Notes: a model not told the origin generated them from the letters alone. A stretch of DNA of 64,000 nt from Trichobilharzia regenti (GCA_944472135.2 OX235265.1:41699459-41763458); one strand, 5' to 3'. Shown: positions 23,905-35,530, numbered from the stretch's first letter. Made by a program: numbers and translations.

Positions 23905-24126
23905 TCTTTCACGCTCCCAGTGGAACATAGGGCTTCAAGCTAGTGGCTTGAAGTTTGTGTAGCAGTGTTTATTCTTACAGGATGGGGTTGCTAGTCTCAT
24001 GCCCAACGTTGTCTCTTCATCAGCATTATTTCTGGCTTAGAGAGGTAGAGGAGACCGCCAGCCGGGGTTTTAACCCCAGACCATATGTATAGTCGGTGAG
24101 CGTCCTAACCGCTGTGCCACCGAAGC
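23905..24126 (-). repeat. RTE-tailed tRNA SINE (family S1)
   Basis: On the minus strand: tRNA-like head (GGTGGCACAGCGGTTAGGAC with A box, then a GGGGTTAAAACCCC B box), a body, and a 3' end GAAGCCCTATGTTCCACTG. The tail equals the end of the RTE fragments in this window. Confidence 0.78.
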
Positions 24127-24315
24127 AAATAATGGTAAAAGAACATTTACAGTTTTGGTTTAGAATGAATGATTTTAAGTGCTGAAGTTTACAAAACTCG
24201 TTTGACATACAGGCACCAATGTAGCTTCCAGGGTTATGTACCACGATCCTAAAGTATTATTATACACAATCTGCCTATGTTTCTGACACATAACTGGAGC
24301 TGAAAAAATAAGAAA

Positions 24316-24318
<3 letters not shown>

Positions 24319-24346
<28 letters not shown>
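24319..24346. repeat. (TA)n microsatellite
   Basis: About 14 perfect TA units immediately next to the 3' end of an S1 SINE. Such SINE tails often seed simple repeats. Confidence 0.9.
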
Positions 24347-24349
<3 letters not shown>

Positions 24350-24570
24350 CCTTTACGTTCCCAGTGGAACATAAAGCTTCAAGCTAGAGGCCTGAAGTTT
24401 CGACAGCAGTGGTGTTTGTTTTTACGGGATGGGGTCCCATGCCCAACCTTCCTTCTTTGCTGGTCTTATCACCGGCTTAGCGAGGTAAAGGAGTGCGTCG
24501 GTGGCCGGGAATCAAACCCCAGACCACATGGGTGGATGGAGGGCATTCTACCGCCACACCATCAACGCCT
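24347..24570 (-). repeat. RTE-tailed tRNA SINE (family S1)
   Basis: Second minus-strand S1 copy, 220 bases from the first. The tail CACTGGGAACGTAAAGGAAT and body match; the tRNA-like head is more eroded (GGTGTGGCGGTAGAATGCCC region). The plus-strand frames across it are chance. Confidence 0.75.
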
Positions 24571-24649
24571 ATCCTCCTTTATCGTTAGTCATATATAAGA
24601 TGACTTCATTTATTTCACATAATTATTTCATGATGGACAAGTCAGTGAA

Positions 24650-24910
24650 GTTTTACTGTCTCATAGTTAATGCACATGCAGGTTTGAATCTCAGAAGCGA
24701 CATGAGATCCTTCAAGGTTGCAGATACGCCTTGCTGATGAGTGCCAACCAGCACGAAACCTGAGTGGAAGGCTTCCTACGGATTCCCTCCAACCATCTAT
24801 TAATACACACGATATTTGTACTAGCCTTGAACTGTATAAAATGGCATACTTCTGATTGATTGTCCTGAGTAGTTGTATGTCGCTCATATCAGCCTGCTGT
24901 GCTTGCTAGC
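24650..24910 (+). repeat. Hammerhead-core SINE, third type (S3)
   Basis: At 24735-24763 the plus strand reads CTGATGA, GTGC, CAACCA, GCAC, GAAACC: an intact hammerhead catalytic core with a perfect 4-bp helix II. The expected cleavage side (AAGGCTTCCTACGG) does not give a clean xUH triplet, so activity is doubtful. The head has a B-box-like GTTTGAATC. A reversed relative with the same AAGGCTTCCTGCC lies near 39300-39370. Confidence 0.62.
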
Positions 24911-24999
24911 AGATCACATAGTGTGGTCTGAATAATTTCGGTTTAAATTGTGTACCAAATTGCAAATTTCATTTAACCTTTAACTAACTTATCATTTCT

Positions 25000-25790
25000 T
25001 TTTCCCACATTATATGAGCTTTTAGAGACTAAATTAGAATGCATCTACCCTAATACCTGGTTATTATTATTATTATTTTAATGATGGAAAATACTTTGTA
25101 ACTCTCAGAGTTTGAAGAAGATCTATTGACAAGACTTCTCTTTGTTCAAATCGATTTTCAATTCATGTGATATGGGATATATAAGAGACTGTTAAATTCA
25201 TTTATACAGAATGACAAAAGTCTAAGATACAGTTTATTAAGCATCTTGTCTGGTTTTGCTTATCTTGCATTAAGCATGTATCAATGTAGATAGCTGGTTC
25301 AAGGTCATATGTCTGTCAGCAGTATTCAGACTGTCTGCAGGTCATCTAAAATGCTTGTAGAACTAGAGGAAAAGCCATGTCTCTCTCTCTCCCGTGTACA
25401 TCAATTAAACCTGTCCTAATATAATGCAAAAATCGAGGTTAATACTGTCTAAACTTATTGTGAAATGGCATATGAATGAAGTTATAGTAGCCATATTGTA
25501 GGGAAGGCATAAGTGGTAGTATCATATTTATACAACACTTTAACAGACATAAAATGACAACTAACTAAATAAACGCATTTCTAATTTAAGTAGCTTGTGA
25601 GTCAGCTATCTGTATTTTATATAGGATAAAACTGAAGCTTAGTCATTATCTTCCTTCACTTGTTAACTGTAATTGGAGTAAAAAACAAAGAAAATCTGAA
25701 AATAAAAGACACACACACAGGCTTGTCTGTATATGTGTATTTGTATGTATGAGGAGATGCAGGAATACAAGTTTAACCACACCAATAAAA
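25000..25790. other. Intronic stretch without recognised features
   Basis: AT-rich noncoding intron downstream of the P-loop exon. A short CA/GT-rich patch occurs near 25710-25750. No gene or clear repeat found. Confidence 0.5.
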
Positions 25791-25801
25791 TCCTAACTTA
25801 C

Positions 25802-26007
25802 TTCTCTTGACCGGCTGTATCCCATAGCTGTAAGTATAAGTTAGTCCCATCACAATGCATAAATTTCACATGAAAATCGATTGCCACAGTTAATGGAAGA
25901 TTTAAATCAAATACACCAGAGACAAATTTACGTATGATGCTTGATTTACCAACACCTGAATCACCAACAAATATAACCTTATAGACACGTTCAGCAAATG
26001 ATCCATT
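25802..26007 (-). CDS. Rab GTPase domain exon: P-loop, switch I, WDTAGQE
   Basis: An exon of 206 nt: 68 codons plus two spare bases, acceptor caactctag, donor GTAAGT. It carries the P-loop GDSGVGKS (about residues 15-22 of the exon), switch I with the conserved threonine in NLPLTVAIDFHVK, and the G3 motif WDTAGQE at the end. The beta strands YKVIFVG and LYLQLWD are typical of Rab proteins. The glutamine of the DTAGQ motif is kept, so normal GTP hydrolysis is expected (inference). The acceptor lies only about 30-50 bases from the 3' direct repeat of a Penelope-like element at 26035-27060. Confidence 0.93.
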
Positions 26008-26034
26008 CTAGAGTTGAATCAGAAATCAAGATAG

Positions 26035-27060
26035 AGAGAAAGTGTCAATTTTTCTATCAAAATCTACAATATGGAAGTTGGGTGTTTGTATAAAATTATA
26101 TTTGTAAAATCTCAGCGACAATGAAATGAGTAATTCCAACATTTCGTTCGGCAATCTGGTCCAAACTTCTTCAGGGAAATTAATCGAAATTAACAGTAAC
26201 AAAGGTTTATATATAAAAGGAATATCTCTCGGTTTTAAAAACTTTGTCCAATCATGAGTCATAAAACAAGTAACAACAAGTATATTAACCAAAATTGTAT
26301 GAGCTGTGATCAAAATTTGACCTAGGACTTACAAATATTGGTCTACTTTTGTTAAACACTTTAAACAGAGTGTGTATGTGTATGTGGGTAAACAGTTGTA
26401 AAACAATTTCTAAACGTCTCCATAACTAGATATAGACAGTCAGGAACTTTGACCAAATATCCATTTTTTATTTATTAATCAGGATTTCCTATGCATCAGC
26501 TAACATCACACCTTCATGTCTGTTCAAACTGTTATTATCTAGAATTTTATGATTAGACGTGTTTTCAAAATTATGGTGTTTAGGATTAGAGTTTAGTTGA
26601 AGCACCCTGTCAAACTTATTGCTTTGTCTTCTTTCTGAAGATTGAGCTGCTTTATTCGACCTACTGGAGTTGTCAGGTGACTCGACAACTATGGATTTAG
26701 AATATGCATTCTGTTGCAGACAACGGAGAGTGAAAACACGATGATTGTGCCATTTACATAGTTTCTTTGTTAATTTAATTCGATTGAAAAATAATTCAAA
26801 TGAACTGTCAACAAGATTTGACAGAATAGTCCTAAAATATTTGGGCGCCGGGTGAGAAGTAGACATTTGTAAAAAATTATATTTGTAAAATCTCAGCGAG
26901 ACTGAAATCAATAATTCCAACGTTTCTGTGTTCGGCAATCTGATCCGAACTTCTTCAGCGAAATTAATCTAAATCAACTAACATAAAGAGGTTTATATGT
27001 AAATGGACATCTCTTGTTTTTAAAATAGAACTATTCTGTCAAATTATGGCGACAGTTCTT
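26035..27060 (-). mobile_element. Small Penelope-like element with direct terminal repeats
   Basis: Two direct copies of about 215 bp (26055-26275 and 26843-27055) share TTCGGCAATCTGATCC-type sequence and ATATTTGTAAAATCTCAGCG. Between them a 149-codon minus-strand frame (26938-26489) reads ELFFNRIKLTKKLCKWHNHR then VFTLRCLQQNAYSKSI, similar in style to N-terminal regions of Penelope polyproteins. No reverse transcriptase or endonuclease remains, so it is internally deleted. Its 3' repeat ends within 50 bases of the acceptor of the P-loop exon. Confidence 0.65.
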
Positions 27061-27419
27061 TTGTATGGCAGTTGGGGTTTTCGTTGTTGGTAGGTAGAAG
27101 TGTCGAATATAAATGAATAAATCTAGGGATTTTACAGTACAGTTTTAAGCAGTTAATAACATTAACAGAGACATCTGTTCAATTAACTACAACTTGATAT
27201 TTATCACTAATTTTAAAAGACGGTACTCTCTTACAAATGGTCATGGTAGAGCATATCCCTAAATTCACAAGTCTCAGTGAACAAGTCTTGTTAGTGTGTG
27301 GCAGTAAATGTTGTTTGGTAGTCACACCTAGGAAGCAGGCTTCACAGCTGAACACAGATAAAATTGCATCTTCGTTGTTTCGTGCTAGTATATGTGAATG
27401 TCATTCAAGTTCAATATTC

Positions 27420-29645
27420 AGAAGATGAAGGAAAAAATCACAAGGCATGCCTTCACTACAGATCAAGTCACAGCGAATTCGGAGACACTATGTGTTATCA
27501 TTGAGGAAATCTGTACAGAATAACATTGGAACTCTCTGAAAGCGATATTTAAGGAAACGCGTACAACTGTTCTAGAAAGAAAGATAAGGCAAGATAAGGA
27601 ATGGCTTTCAATAGATACCTGGAAGCTAACAGGAGAGGAGAGGAGGACGGGGAAAGAGACGATGACTCAATGCAAGGGTGAGCAGGAGAAGGAGGAGCTG
27701 AGTTCAATGTACACTGCACTGAATAAAGAAGTGAAGAAAAGTGCTAGGAAACGCCAAAGACAATTCTACAACACAATGGCCAGCAACTAAGCAGAAGAGG
27801 CAGTCCGCAGGTAAAGGAGCCCTCAGGACATTATATGAGATAACCAGGTATGTATCTCTGGAAGAGATCAACCAAGATAATGAAGCCAATGAAAAATGTT
27901 CAAGGGAACCTGTTTATCAAGGAGGAGAAGCCAATAAAACAATGGGCTGATCACCTTAAAGGATTCTTGAATCGATCATTACTTGCAACTCAATCGCAAA
28001 TATCACTAGCAGCACTCACAGAAGTGTTTACCAGTGGACACGAATCCTCCGACGAAATCAGAAATCCTAAACACAATCAATCTACTGAAGTCCAGTCAGG
28101 AAGGCAGCAGGGCCAGATTGAATTCCTGCCGAAGTACTGAAAAAGGATCAAGAAACTGCGGTTGATGTTCTATGCCATTATTGCAAAATGTTTAGAAGGA
28201 ATAAAAGATGCTTAACGAGTGGAAGAAAGGCTGGTTACCTTGTCAAGCTGACAAAGAAGAGCGACTTACGCTTGCCTCTGCAAGAACTAGTGTGGAATTA
28301 TACTCTTGACCACTCCAAGTAAAATACTAAGTTGAATCAACCTGGAGAGAATAAAAGATACACTGAATACAGAACTCTGCCTGGAACAACCTATATTCAG
28401 GAAAGGCAAACCATGTGCTGATCAACTCCACGCATTGTTATCACGGAACAAAGCATAGAATGCCAGTCAAACATCTACCTCAACTTCGTCGACTTCGAAA
28501 AGACTTTCTACAGACAGCGTTGACCGAGACGCAGTTTGAGAACTGTTTCAACACTATGGCGTGCACCGCCCAAGTCTTTATAAACCTCATTCAATAACCA
28601 GCTACATGACATTGCCACGTGTCAGGTGATCCACAACAGAAAACTCAGCAAGGAGTTCGAAGTGAATATAGGAGTAAGACAAAGCTGCCTGCCTATTATC
28701 ACTAATAATATTCTTGATTGTGGTAGACTGGATTATGAGTCTGACACTGCGTTGGGAGCGAGTAGATAGGAATACGCTAGACCACCGGTGAGAAGACTCT
28801 AGAAGATCTGGATTTCGCCGATGAAATATATTGAGTGTCACAGAAACTCAAAGACTTGTAGACAAAAACCAGCTACCTGGCTGAAGAGGCCGACAGCGAA
28901 GACAAGACTCCACGTGAACATAGAGTAGACGGAGGTGATGAAGATAACCAACTAACCAAGAGCAATTAGCATCAATCGCCATCAACGGGAGACATTTGAC
29001 AGAGGTTACATCCTTCACTTATTTAGGAACCACGGTTTCAACCATAGAGTAACGGAAATGATGGAGATATCAAAGCTAACCAGAATCGGAAAGGCAAGAT
29101 ACGCTTTCATCAACCTGAAACTAGTTTGGAAATCATCTGCACTCCACAGCATAATCAACAAGATTCGGATCTTCAAAACCAGTGTCAAGTCCATCTTCTT
29201 ATACGAGTCAGAAACTTGCACTGCATGTCACAAAAAAGATTTCTAACTGGGTACTTCAGACTTCCATCAAAAGCTGCTTCATTCGCTGGCTTCAGACTAA
29301 AGATCAAATGGCCAAAAAGAATCAGTAACAAGAAATTCTGGGCACAAGTCAATCAAGAAACTGTTGCTCAACAAATGTGTGGGAGAAAATGGATATGGAT
29401 CGGGCATACGTTGAGGAGGCCGTCGAATGAAATCATGCTCCAGCCTCTCTAGTGGAATCCCGATTGCGAGCTGCGAGTGGGTCATCAGTGCAAGGGTGAC
29501 ATGGAGAAGATAGTGCAAGGAGGAGATCAAAGATTATGGGCAATCGTGGAGCCCGCTAAAGAGGACAGCACTAAATAGAAAAAAGTGGAGATGTGTTGTT
29601 GAATCCGTATGTTCCACTTGGAACTCAAGGGAATAATAATAATAT
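27420..29645 (+). mobile_element. Longest RTE retrotransposon copy, 5' truncated and dead
   Basis: About 2.2 kb. It begins after the endonuclease domain, with KEWLSIDTWKLTGEERRT near 27600, a basic linker, PTKSEILNTINLLKSS near 28050, EWKKGWLPCQADK near 28220, VDFEKTF near 28490, VNIGVRQSCLP near 28670, and EDLDFADEIY near 28805, where the second Asp of the catalytic FADD box is Glu. The post-RT domain (FLTGYF..., WIWIGHTLRRPSNEIM near 29395-29440) and the tail GAATCCGTATGTTCCACTTG then AATAATAATA close it. Many stops and frameshifts. No target duplication was confirmed. Confidence 0.82.
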
Positions 29646-30150
29646 GTGGATGTCAAAAGTAGGATCGGAAAAGCAAGACAAACCTTGATGAGTCTGAAAT
29701 CAGTGTGGAGATCTCCAGCACTAATCATAAGGAAAAAGATTCTGATTTTCAACACCGATGTTAAACCAGTCAGTTCCTGTATATGGCTCAAAGACGTGGC
29801 GCTTGCGTATCGATAAGTATTTCAAACGTTCCACTGCAGACTTTCATCAACAATTGCTTTTGCTGGCTTTTTAATGAAGATAAGATGTCCGGCCCGAAAG
29901 GATTTGCAACAGGGGACTCTGGTAATGATCCAACCAGGAATTTGTTGCTGACCCAACAAATACTCTAAACCAAATGGAGATGGATCAAACACATGCTAAA
30001 AGACCATTTATTGACATCGTCCCCCAGGCCAGCGCTGGAATGAAACCAGAATAGGAAATTGCTGAAGACAACTGGAGAAAACAGGATGAAATGGCTATGT
30101 GCTGCTGAAATCCCATGTTCCAGCGGGAGCCCAAGGGAACGGCAAAAGTA
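29646..30150 (+). mobile_element. RTE retrotransposon 3' fragment in tandem
   Basis: Starts GTGGATGTCAAAAGTAGG and repeats the last part of the preceding copy, for example RIGKARQTLMSLKSVWRS, KILIFNTDVK and the tail TGAAATCCCATGTTCCAGCG. It follows head to tail directly after the longer copy. Confidence 0.7.
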
Positions 30151-30404
30151 TGTGGCTTATTGCACACATAGGTGGTAGTGAGTCTGGAAAACAATGGAAG
30201 GCCGAGCACCCAGTAAAAGCAGCATCTTCACTGAAACTTCGAAGCCTAAAGCTCTGTGTTCACTTGAAATACGCAGTGGAATGGGGAAAACGTAGGTTGA
30301 GTAATGTGACTCAGGTTAACTCATTAATAGTACTTTTAAATCCGTCAAAAATAACACTATTTATAATATAAATTAGAACGTCAACTTTTGTTGTGAATAC
30401 TTAC

Positions 30405-30465
30405 TGTAGTTGAGTCAACATTTGAACTCATATATGATGCTCCTTCTGGTGAGACTCTTCTCTCA
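30405..30465 (-). CDS. Short linker exon just before the GTPase domain
   Basis: An exon of 61 nt with acceptor ttttccttag and donor GTAAGT. One base completes histidine, followed by 20 codons reading ERRVSPEGASYMSSNVDSTT, ending in phase 0. Phase matches the exons on both sides. It bridges the disordered linker to the Rab-type domain, and is too short for ordinary open-frame detection. It sits in a gap between an RTE copy (29646-30150) and roughly 600 bases with no recognised repeat. Confidence 0.78.
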
Positions 30466-31070
30466 CTAAGGAAAACAAAAGTAGAAAAAAAAATGAAAAT
30501 ATGGAAAAATCCTATCAAAATATACCAAAACTTTTAATGAATACTTTTGAAATATTATAGTAATCATTATCCTTGTAAATGTGCTTGGCTTTGTTTGTGT
30601 GACACAGTTCTCAATGAGGTTCCGATCCATTATTTCTAGAAAGCCATCAAAGTAGTCGGTGAATTACATGAAATACAATCAGCTTACAACACGTGAGTTC
30701 TAAAAGCAAGTCAGATACTTAAAAAAGAAGTTTAATCAGTAAGGCTGCAGACAACTTGAAGAAGGAAATTATCTCCATATTTACTAAATCTTAAATGACA
30801 CTGATGATGAATCGTAAACGACTGAGGCATAGAATCATTACTGTTAGCTTGTAGGTCAACTTTTTATCCCATTTGAATGACGTTAGCTGAGATCCCTTTG
30901 TAATGGCTACTAATCATTTTTTGTTCGACATTAGAAATTAATGTCGCCTTCTTCTGAAGTATAGAGTTTATTTTAATCCTATTGGTTGTGCTTATCATAA
31001 TGCATCATAGTTCGTACTGACCACCTCAGTCAAATAAGTTTCTTTTTGTCTTTAGTTCTTATCATTAATT

Positions 31071-31300
31071 GGTGGTGTCGGTGGCACAGTGGTTAGGACG
31101 CTCGCCGACCATGCACATGGTCCGGGGTTCGATCCCCGGCCGACAGACGTTTTTGCCTCGCTAAGCTAGAAATAATGGTGGTAAAGAGGAAAGTTTGATC
31201 ATGAGGCTAGCAACCCCATCCTGTAAAAATTAAACACTGCTACAGAAACTTCAAGCTACTAGCTTGAGGCCCTATGTTCCACTGGGAACGTGAAGGAAAA
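31071..31300 (+). repeat. RTE-tailed tRNA SINE (family S1)
   Basis: A clear copy. The tRNA-like head has A box GTGGCACAGTGGTTAGGACG and B box GGGGTTCGATCCCC; the body passes through GGTAAAGAGGAAAGTTTGAT to the tail GCCCTATGTTCCACTGGGAA and an A-rich end. The head looks like a tRNA but has no acceptor-stem pairing at its far end. Confidence 0.82.
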
Positions 31301-31329
31301 AAAGAGAACCATTATAAACCAGGGGGCAA

Positions 31330-31560
31330 TAAACAGTTGTTTTGTCCTATATTAGGAACCTTCATCAGCACGCACCCATGATCCCAAAGTCAGGGGTCAA
31401 ACCTATGACCTTCAGGTTTTGAATGCAAACGGTAGACCACTGAGCCACTGCGACAGAATTCAGTGGCCTGTCAGTTCATAACCTAGCGTGACTGACAGGC
31501 TATATCATCGGTGAGTATTTATCCTGTCACCCAACTTGATGGACGCAACTGATCACGACT
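31330..31560 (-). repeat. S2 SINE, single copy
   Basis: Minus-strand copy: GTGCTG, ATGAAGG, TTCC, loop, GGAC, AAAACAACTGTT, a hammerhead remnant with C3 and A9 changed, plus tRNA-like sequence with GGGTCAAACC. Confidence 0.6.
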
Positions 31561-31614
31561 TTCTTTATTTGTTTGACTGCCGTTTCCCATCAAAGATACT
31601 TGTGTTTATTTCCA

Positions 31615-31905
31615 AGTATTGGTTTTTTAGGGATTTTGTTTGATTGTATGGAGGATTTCATCATGAGCTAACATCAGTTAGAGAACCACTTGAAAACCTG
31701 GGAGTACTGGACATCTGTTTCGCCCTAGTTTGGAGCTCGCCTTGTAACCAGAAGGTCCTGGGTTAGAATCACCGTGGTGGGTGCGTACCGATGAAGAGTC
31801 CCAAACTAGGACGGAACAGCTGTTTAGTACTTTCAGCTGGTTTTCCAATGGTTCTCTAACTGATGTCAGCGCATGATAAAATCCTCCACACAATCAAACT
31901 TCTGT
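31615..31905. repeat. Head-to-head pair of S2 SINEs (foldback)
   Basis: Minus copy 31615-31733 and plus copy 31734-31905 face outward from their tRNA-like heads, with almost no spacer. The plus copy reads GTACCG, ATGAAGA, GTCC, CAAACTA, GGAC, GGAA, CAGCTGTT and tail TTTTCCAATGGTTCTCTAAC. The head has CTTGTAACCAGAAGGTCCTG, close to the anticodon arm and variable-arm region of tRNA-Thr(UGU). Confidence 0.75.
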
Positions 31906-32399
31906 TTATGTTGAATAATTCCCATTTGAACATTGATTAGACATGTGCAAACTGTTTCAGTCACGTGAAATGTTTTCCACTGCAGATAATATAACGATTT
32001 GCATATCTTTTGATTGATTCTCTCTCATCATGAATTAATACTGAGGCGCAAAAATGATCTTTAGCATCTTACAGACCAATTTAATTTAAAATCAATAAGA
32101 GAATAGATTTCGAAAAGAAATAGTTTACCAATAAACCGATCAGTGAGCATAGTGTAAGGAAGCAAAATGTAGTGATAATATCACTGCATTAATTTTGATT
32201 TGGGAGTAATGATTATTTCATTGTACAAAAAAAAATCTAAACAAATCTAATTCTTATCTATAGGTCACGCAGAAGCATTTCCGGCTATCATACAAAGGCT
32301 ATTATATTTACATATAATGGCTTAATGATAACTAATTTAGTACATCATGACACACATTCTTATTCCAGTTCACTGTGGTGTGTAAGATGCCGGTGTTAC

Positions 32400-32545
32400 A
32401 TGGCATTCGAAAGGATGAGCACTGGGTTCTAGCTCGACTGGAAGTACTGTCATTCACTAGAAATTCCGGTATACCTCGATCTGACGAGTCTCAAATAGAA
32501 GGAGACATACGTTTTGGATTCCACCGCTAAGCTGCAGTAAATTTA
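32400..32545 (+). repeat. S-alpha-type SINE with damaged hammerhead
   Basis: Reads CCGGTATACCTCGA, CTGACGA, GTCTC, AAATAGAAG, GAGAC, then ATACG, TTTTGGATTCCACC. The first core block is intact and helix II pairs, but the GAAA block is lost and the GCATC cleavage site has decayed. Confidence 0.68.
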
Positions 32546-32861
32546 TGTGGATTATGAAATTACATACTGCTGGTTGATTGGGATCAGAAGTGGTACAGCA
32601 CTCACATTAACCAGCAGTACTTCCTAGCCAGGTCAAAGTGACCTAAACACTCGACAGGCATCTCGCTTGTTTGAAGCCGAGCTCATCAGCGCGGTGTACC
32701 CGATTTGATGCAAATGAGAGAGCTGATTCAGTTCAAACCACCTGATGTCTGGTCATCTACTTGGGCTCACTGGTAGGATCATAAGTAAAACTCACAATCT
32801 GAAAATTAATTTGCAATTTACACATTATGGATAGAATTTTATGTTGATAATATACAGAAAT

Positions 32862-33875
32862 ATTTACTGATGACCACGTTTTGAGTGCAAAATACTGCTC
32901 ATAATCGTATCAAGGCACTCATACAACTTTCTTGCTTCATTTAGATACATGATGAAATAAAACAGATAGAAGAGGCGTTAGTGTTAAATAACCAACCTAT
33001 AAAATTCGTTATGAATGTCAAAAAAAGTCAAAAGCAAAGTAAAAGTAGTAGTAAAACTAATAATAATAATAATAAAAATAAAGAATATAAGGCATCTTCA
33101 GTTTTAGCATATAAAGAGGGGACATCTGAGATCCTACGTACGATTCTCGATAAAGCAGCAATTAGGGTGCCATTCAAACCTACCAACTCACTCAGGTAGG
33201 ACAAGCTCAGTAGGCTAAAGGACCCGGTGGACCGAATTAAACAAAATAATATAATTTACCAAATACCCTGCAATGACTGTGAGTTAGGTGAACTACATAG
33301 GTCAAACTAGTAGATCAGGAGTAGTGGAATTATCAAAACATAAGAATTTGGATAAGGATAGAATGATTGATCCTACGAAGATAAGTAATTTAGAAAAAAA
33401 CTCAGCAGTCTCACTGCATGCATTAACACACAAATACACAATAGGGTGGGACGGAGTCAAAATTCTAGAAAGTAATATAGGTAGATGGAGAGGGAGATTG
33501 ATTACTAAATCCTAAATCATTGAGTCTACACCCAACAGAAGTGACTCAACGCAAATACCAGAGATATGGAAGAAATTATTACCAGTCAAATTGGAGGATA
33601 ATTAATAATGTTAAAATGTATTCAATTCAATTCACATTATAACATCCTAACAAGTTATTCATTTATTTTACCATAAAAACGTCTTATTTCCCATCCTATT
33701 GTATTTTAATGATAACTTTAATATTAGTTGCGAATGCACATTATCCTGTATTGATTTTATCCAAATGTCCTGTCAATTTTTACTCATGTATATAAATGAA
33801 GTAAAAAGTTGTGTGAGTGATTTGATACGATTATGAGTGGCAATAATTTGCGCTCAAAACGTGGTCATCAGTGAA
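32862..33875 (+). mobile_element. Penelope-like endonuclease end with inverted terminal repeats (family C)
   Basis: Coding remnants on the plus strand: EALVLNNQPIKFVMN linker (from about 32965), an Asn/Lys-rich stretch, YKEGTSEILRTILDKAAIRV and PFKPTNSLR ending near 33198, then the endonuclease with CNDC and YIGQTSR near 33270-33310 (a frameshift between them), HKNLDKDRM and NLEKNSAVSLHALTHKYTIG. The region is bounded by 68-bp inverted repeats (32862-32929 and 33807-33875; TTACTGATGACCACGTTTTG type). Penelope-like elements often carry inverted or direct terminal copies. Confidence 0.78.
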
Positions 33876-34151
33876 TAATACTGTATAACACTATGTGATT
33901 TTATCAAGACGAAATTTTATCCACAATAGAATTATATTCTACCACAGTGCCCAAGTTTTGTACTAATACCAATAACGCAATTTATACAGGTCAAGGCGAT
34001 GAAATTACACCATAGATACCTTCGAAACCGAAATTATTCTAAACGCGATTTGTGATCCACTTGACATTATTAATACTAATCAAGAAATCAAGCATAACTG
34101 TATAGAACTACCATACTACTAATGCTACAAGCACTACTAATTGATGTGAGT

Positions 34152-34153
<2 letters not shown>

Positions 34154-34200
<47 letters not shown>
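34154..34200. repeat. (AT)n microsatellite
   Basis: About 23 uninterrupted AT units. Confidence 0.95.
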
Positions 34201-34203
<3 letters not shown>

Positions 34204-35350
34204 ATTAGAGAAAAGAAAGCATCTTAGTCGACAAGTAAGCACAATTTCCTATCAGTGTCTTAATTTCTCACCCATATTAATAATTGATACGATAGCGAAA
34301 ATGTAAACCTAGGGACATGAATGTTCTAGTAGTTTTTCTGCTCTCCAGTTATCATTGATATTATTGCTATTATTTTTCTCTGTCATTTTAGGCGTCAATT
34401 TTCATGTTACTCTATGAAACAGAAAATTTGAATTATTTGCTAGTAGACAGTTTAGGAGCAATTTTTTCTCAGTATTCAGCAGAATAGTTTGTGCTGTGTC
34501 TACGAATCATGACTAGGGAATCAAAAATCCCATAGTTAAATCGTGAAATGATGTCAGTTAGAGGAACAGTGAACTGTCTAATGGTTCTTAACACGCAGTT
34601 TTGATACATCCTTATCCCCTATTTTTACGTTTCTTCTAATAAGGGTTTTTTGGGATAATTATTTAGTTCAAGGGCAGATTGAATCAATCTTGATTCTCTG
34701 ATAGTTTCTTTTTTCTCAGTAACTAGGTGTCTAGTTCTGCTAGCCAGAATCTTGACGAGAATTATTCTGGTGTTAACAGGATGTGTTAATTTTTAATTTA
34801 GGTGTCCGTCCAAATGCAATCTGGTTTGAATTATTTGTTTATAAACTTAGCTTGTACAGATGAATACCACCGATTCGTAAGAATTATGAGTCAGTGTTAG
34901 AGATTGTCTGGCACTAACTATGCAACTAAAATTTGAATAGTTCTTTTGTTAACTTAAAATGACTTCTTTTACTAGCTAATTTGAGTCCTAATGAGGATAA
35001 AATAGGAGAAAGAGATGAACAGATGTTATCCTTGGATAACAATATTTACAGAAGAAATCAGATGATGTCAAATAGTTAAGTCTATGTTCATTGTTCAGTT
35101 GATTGATTCGATTGAAATATCCAGCCTCTGTTGACATATTGGTCCCTATTATGGATACATACCTCGACGGCATCTGAGAATTAACTTGAAGTAGTTTTAG
35201 TGTGTGATGAGTAGCAGTGGAATTCACCATGCGCCTTCCATCCTATTCTGGAATTATCAGCTGAATGCGCTTGAGTTAATGACAGTATTCAAAAGGAAAA
35301 TCAGAAGTAAATTAAAAACAAATAATATCTGATGTCCGTTGCATAAAAGG
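34201..35350. other. Intronic stretch without recognised features
   Basis: AT-rich noncoding intron. The 80-codon minus-strand frame at 34988-35230 has no recognisable domain. Nothing else supported. Confidence 0.45.
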
Positions 35351-35359
35351 GTGTTTCTC

Positions 35360-35530
35360 ATGGCCCAAGTAGTCTAGTGGGTAATGGTTTCTCGTTTAAA
35401 TTGATGGATGCTAAGTTTGAGTTTCCATGGGATCACTGTCGCTCACCGGGGAATCCAGGCAAATCAAGATGATGAGTCTGAAATAGGACGAAATGCTCAT
35501 CCCAGATTTCTCTGCTAGTCATCGTCTACC
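35360..35530 (+). repeat. S-alpha-type SINE with damaged hammerhead
   Basis: Head AAGTAGTCTAGTGGGTAATG resembles a tRNA A-box region. Body: CCAGGCAAATCAAG, ATGATGA, GTCT, GAAATA, GGAC, GAAA, TGCTCATC, CCAGATTTCTCTGC. C3 of the core is A, but the other parts (GAAA, helix II, CATC cleavage side) are kept. Confidence 0.72.

Noticed and set aside
26489..26938. Host exon of 149 codons
   Set aside because: It lies between two long direct repeats, shares its end with the repeat, and looks like a Penelope N-terminal remnant.
31079..31146. A tRNA gene on the plus strand
   Set aside because: A and B boxes are clear, but the acceptor stem does not pair and the sequence runs straight into a repeated SINE body. 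It recurs with the same tail at eight other places.
34154..34200. Direct repeats as a CRISPR array
   Set aside because: These are dinucleotide microsatellites; the window is eukaryotic.
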